Shown here piece by piece: positions 5,277 to 5,409 of a DNA stretch of 5,409 nt. Made by a program: the position numbers and the translations under genes. Under the pieces are notes generated by a model. The model was not told the origin of the DNA, made no database searches, and worked only from the letters and a program-made list of their open reading frames with translations. Positions within the stretch are counted from its first letter, which is position 1. Every line of letters begins with the position of its first letter. The DNA comes from an uncultured Eubacteriales bacterium (lineage in GTDB: Bacteria; Bacillota; Clostridia; Oscillospirales; Oscillospiraceae): assembly GCA_958402445.1 (NCBI GenBank), contig CATXTO010000076.1:1-5409 (forward strand), read 5' to 3'.

Positions 5277-5409
5277 GCACGTCATCGATAATACGTCCCA
5301 TAGGGGCGTGCTTTGCACGCCCGCCAAACCCGGCAAAGACCGAGGATTCCCCCGGCGGGCGGCCACAGGCCGCTACAGGCACGTCATCGATAATACGTCC
5401 CATAGGGGC
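5253..5409. repeat. 55-bp direct repeat, 102-bp period
   Basis: Positions 5253-5307 and 5355-5409 are identical over 55 bp. Each copy holds a right-half hairpin, CTACAGGCACGTCATCGATA and following bases, then the ATAGGGGC start of the next unit. The second copy is cut by the window end, so the array probably continues. This is a tandem duplication of a segment containing the palindrome plus its flank. Confidence 0.9.
5301..5379. repeat. Repeat unit split by a 30-nt linker
   Basis: The left hairpin GGGCGTGC-TTT-GCACGCCC (5304-5322) and the right hairpin GGGCGGCC-ACA-GGCCGCT (5357-5374) belong to one unit by order and orientation, but are separated by a linker at about 5325-5354 containing CAAACCCGGCAAAGACCGAG. 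In upstream units the two hairpins are only 2 nt apart. Confidence 0.7.

Noticed and set aside
5047..5403. Minus-strand open frame with a repeated MGRIIDDVPVAACGRP segment
   Set aside because: The repeat comes from the 102-bp DNA repeat, and the rest is antisense to the conserved permease gene. Nothing supports coding.

Overview
The window looks like chromosomal DNA from a GC-rich anaerobic Firmicute, most plausibly a gut member of the Oscillospiraceae/Ruminococcaceae. This rests on the strongly G/C-biased third codon positions, good Shine-Dalgarno sites (AAGGAGG, AGGAGG), Firmicute-type sugar-transport proteins, and a family of short GC-rich palindromic repeats starting TGTAGGGGCG that I associate with such genomes. 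The taxonomic call is an inference.

Layout: positions 1-317 hold an array of four two-hairpin palindromic repeats. Positions 347-5161 hold five genes, all on the + strand and closely packed: nanE (347-1048), a ROK-family kinase taken as nanK (1045-2001, 4-nt overlap with nanE), a lipoprotein sugar-binding protein (2043-3368), a MalF-type permease (3402-4331) and a MalG-type permease (4343-5161, probable TTG start). Positions 5184-5409 hold a second array of the same repeat family, including an exact 55-bp direct repeat with a 102-bp period that runs off the window end. No convincing promoter or intrinsic terminator was found.

How the genes work together: the binding protein and two permeases form the uptake part of a CUT1-type ABC importer, probably for sialic acid or a related amino sugar. 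NanK would phosphorylate N-acetylmannosamine (ManNAc), and NanE would epimerise ManNAc-6-phosphate to GlcNAc-6-phosphate, which enters glycolysis through NagA and NagB. Three expected partners are absent: the ATPase subunit (a shared MsmK/UgpC-type ATPase is likely), the Neu5Ac lyase NanA, and NagA/NagB. They must lie elsewhere if the pathway is complete.

The five genes are a recognisable amino-sugar scavenging operon, not a new system. The points most worth a second look are the kinase's loss of the usual ROK sugar/zinc-site residues and the flanking repeats, which show pairing-preserving substitutions, tandem duplication and one unit split by a linker.
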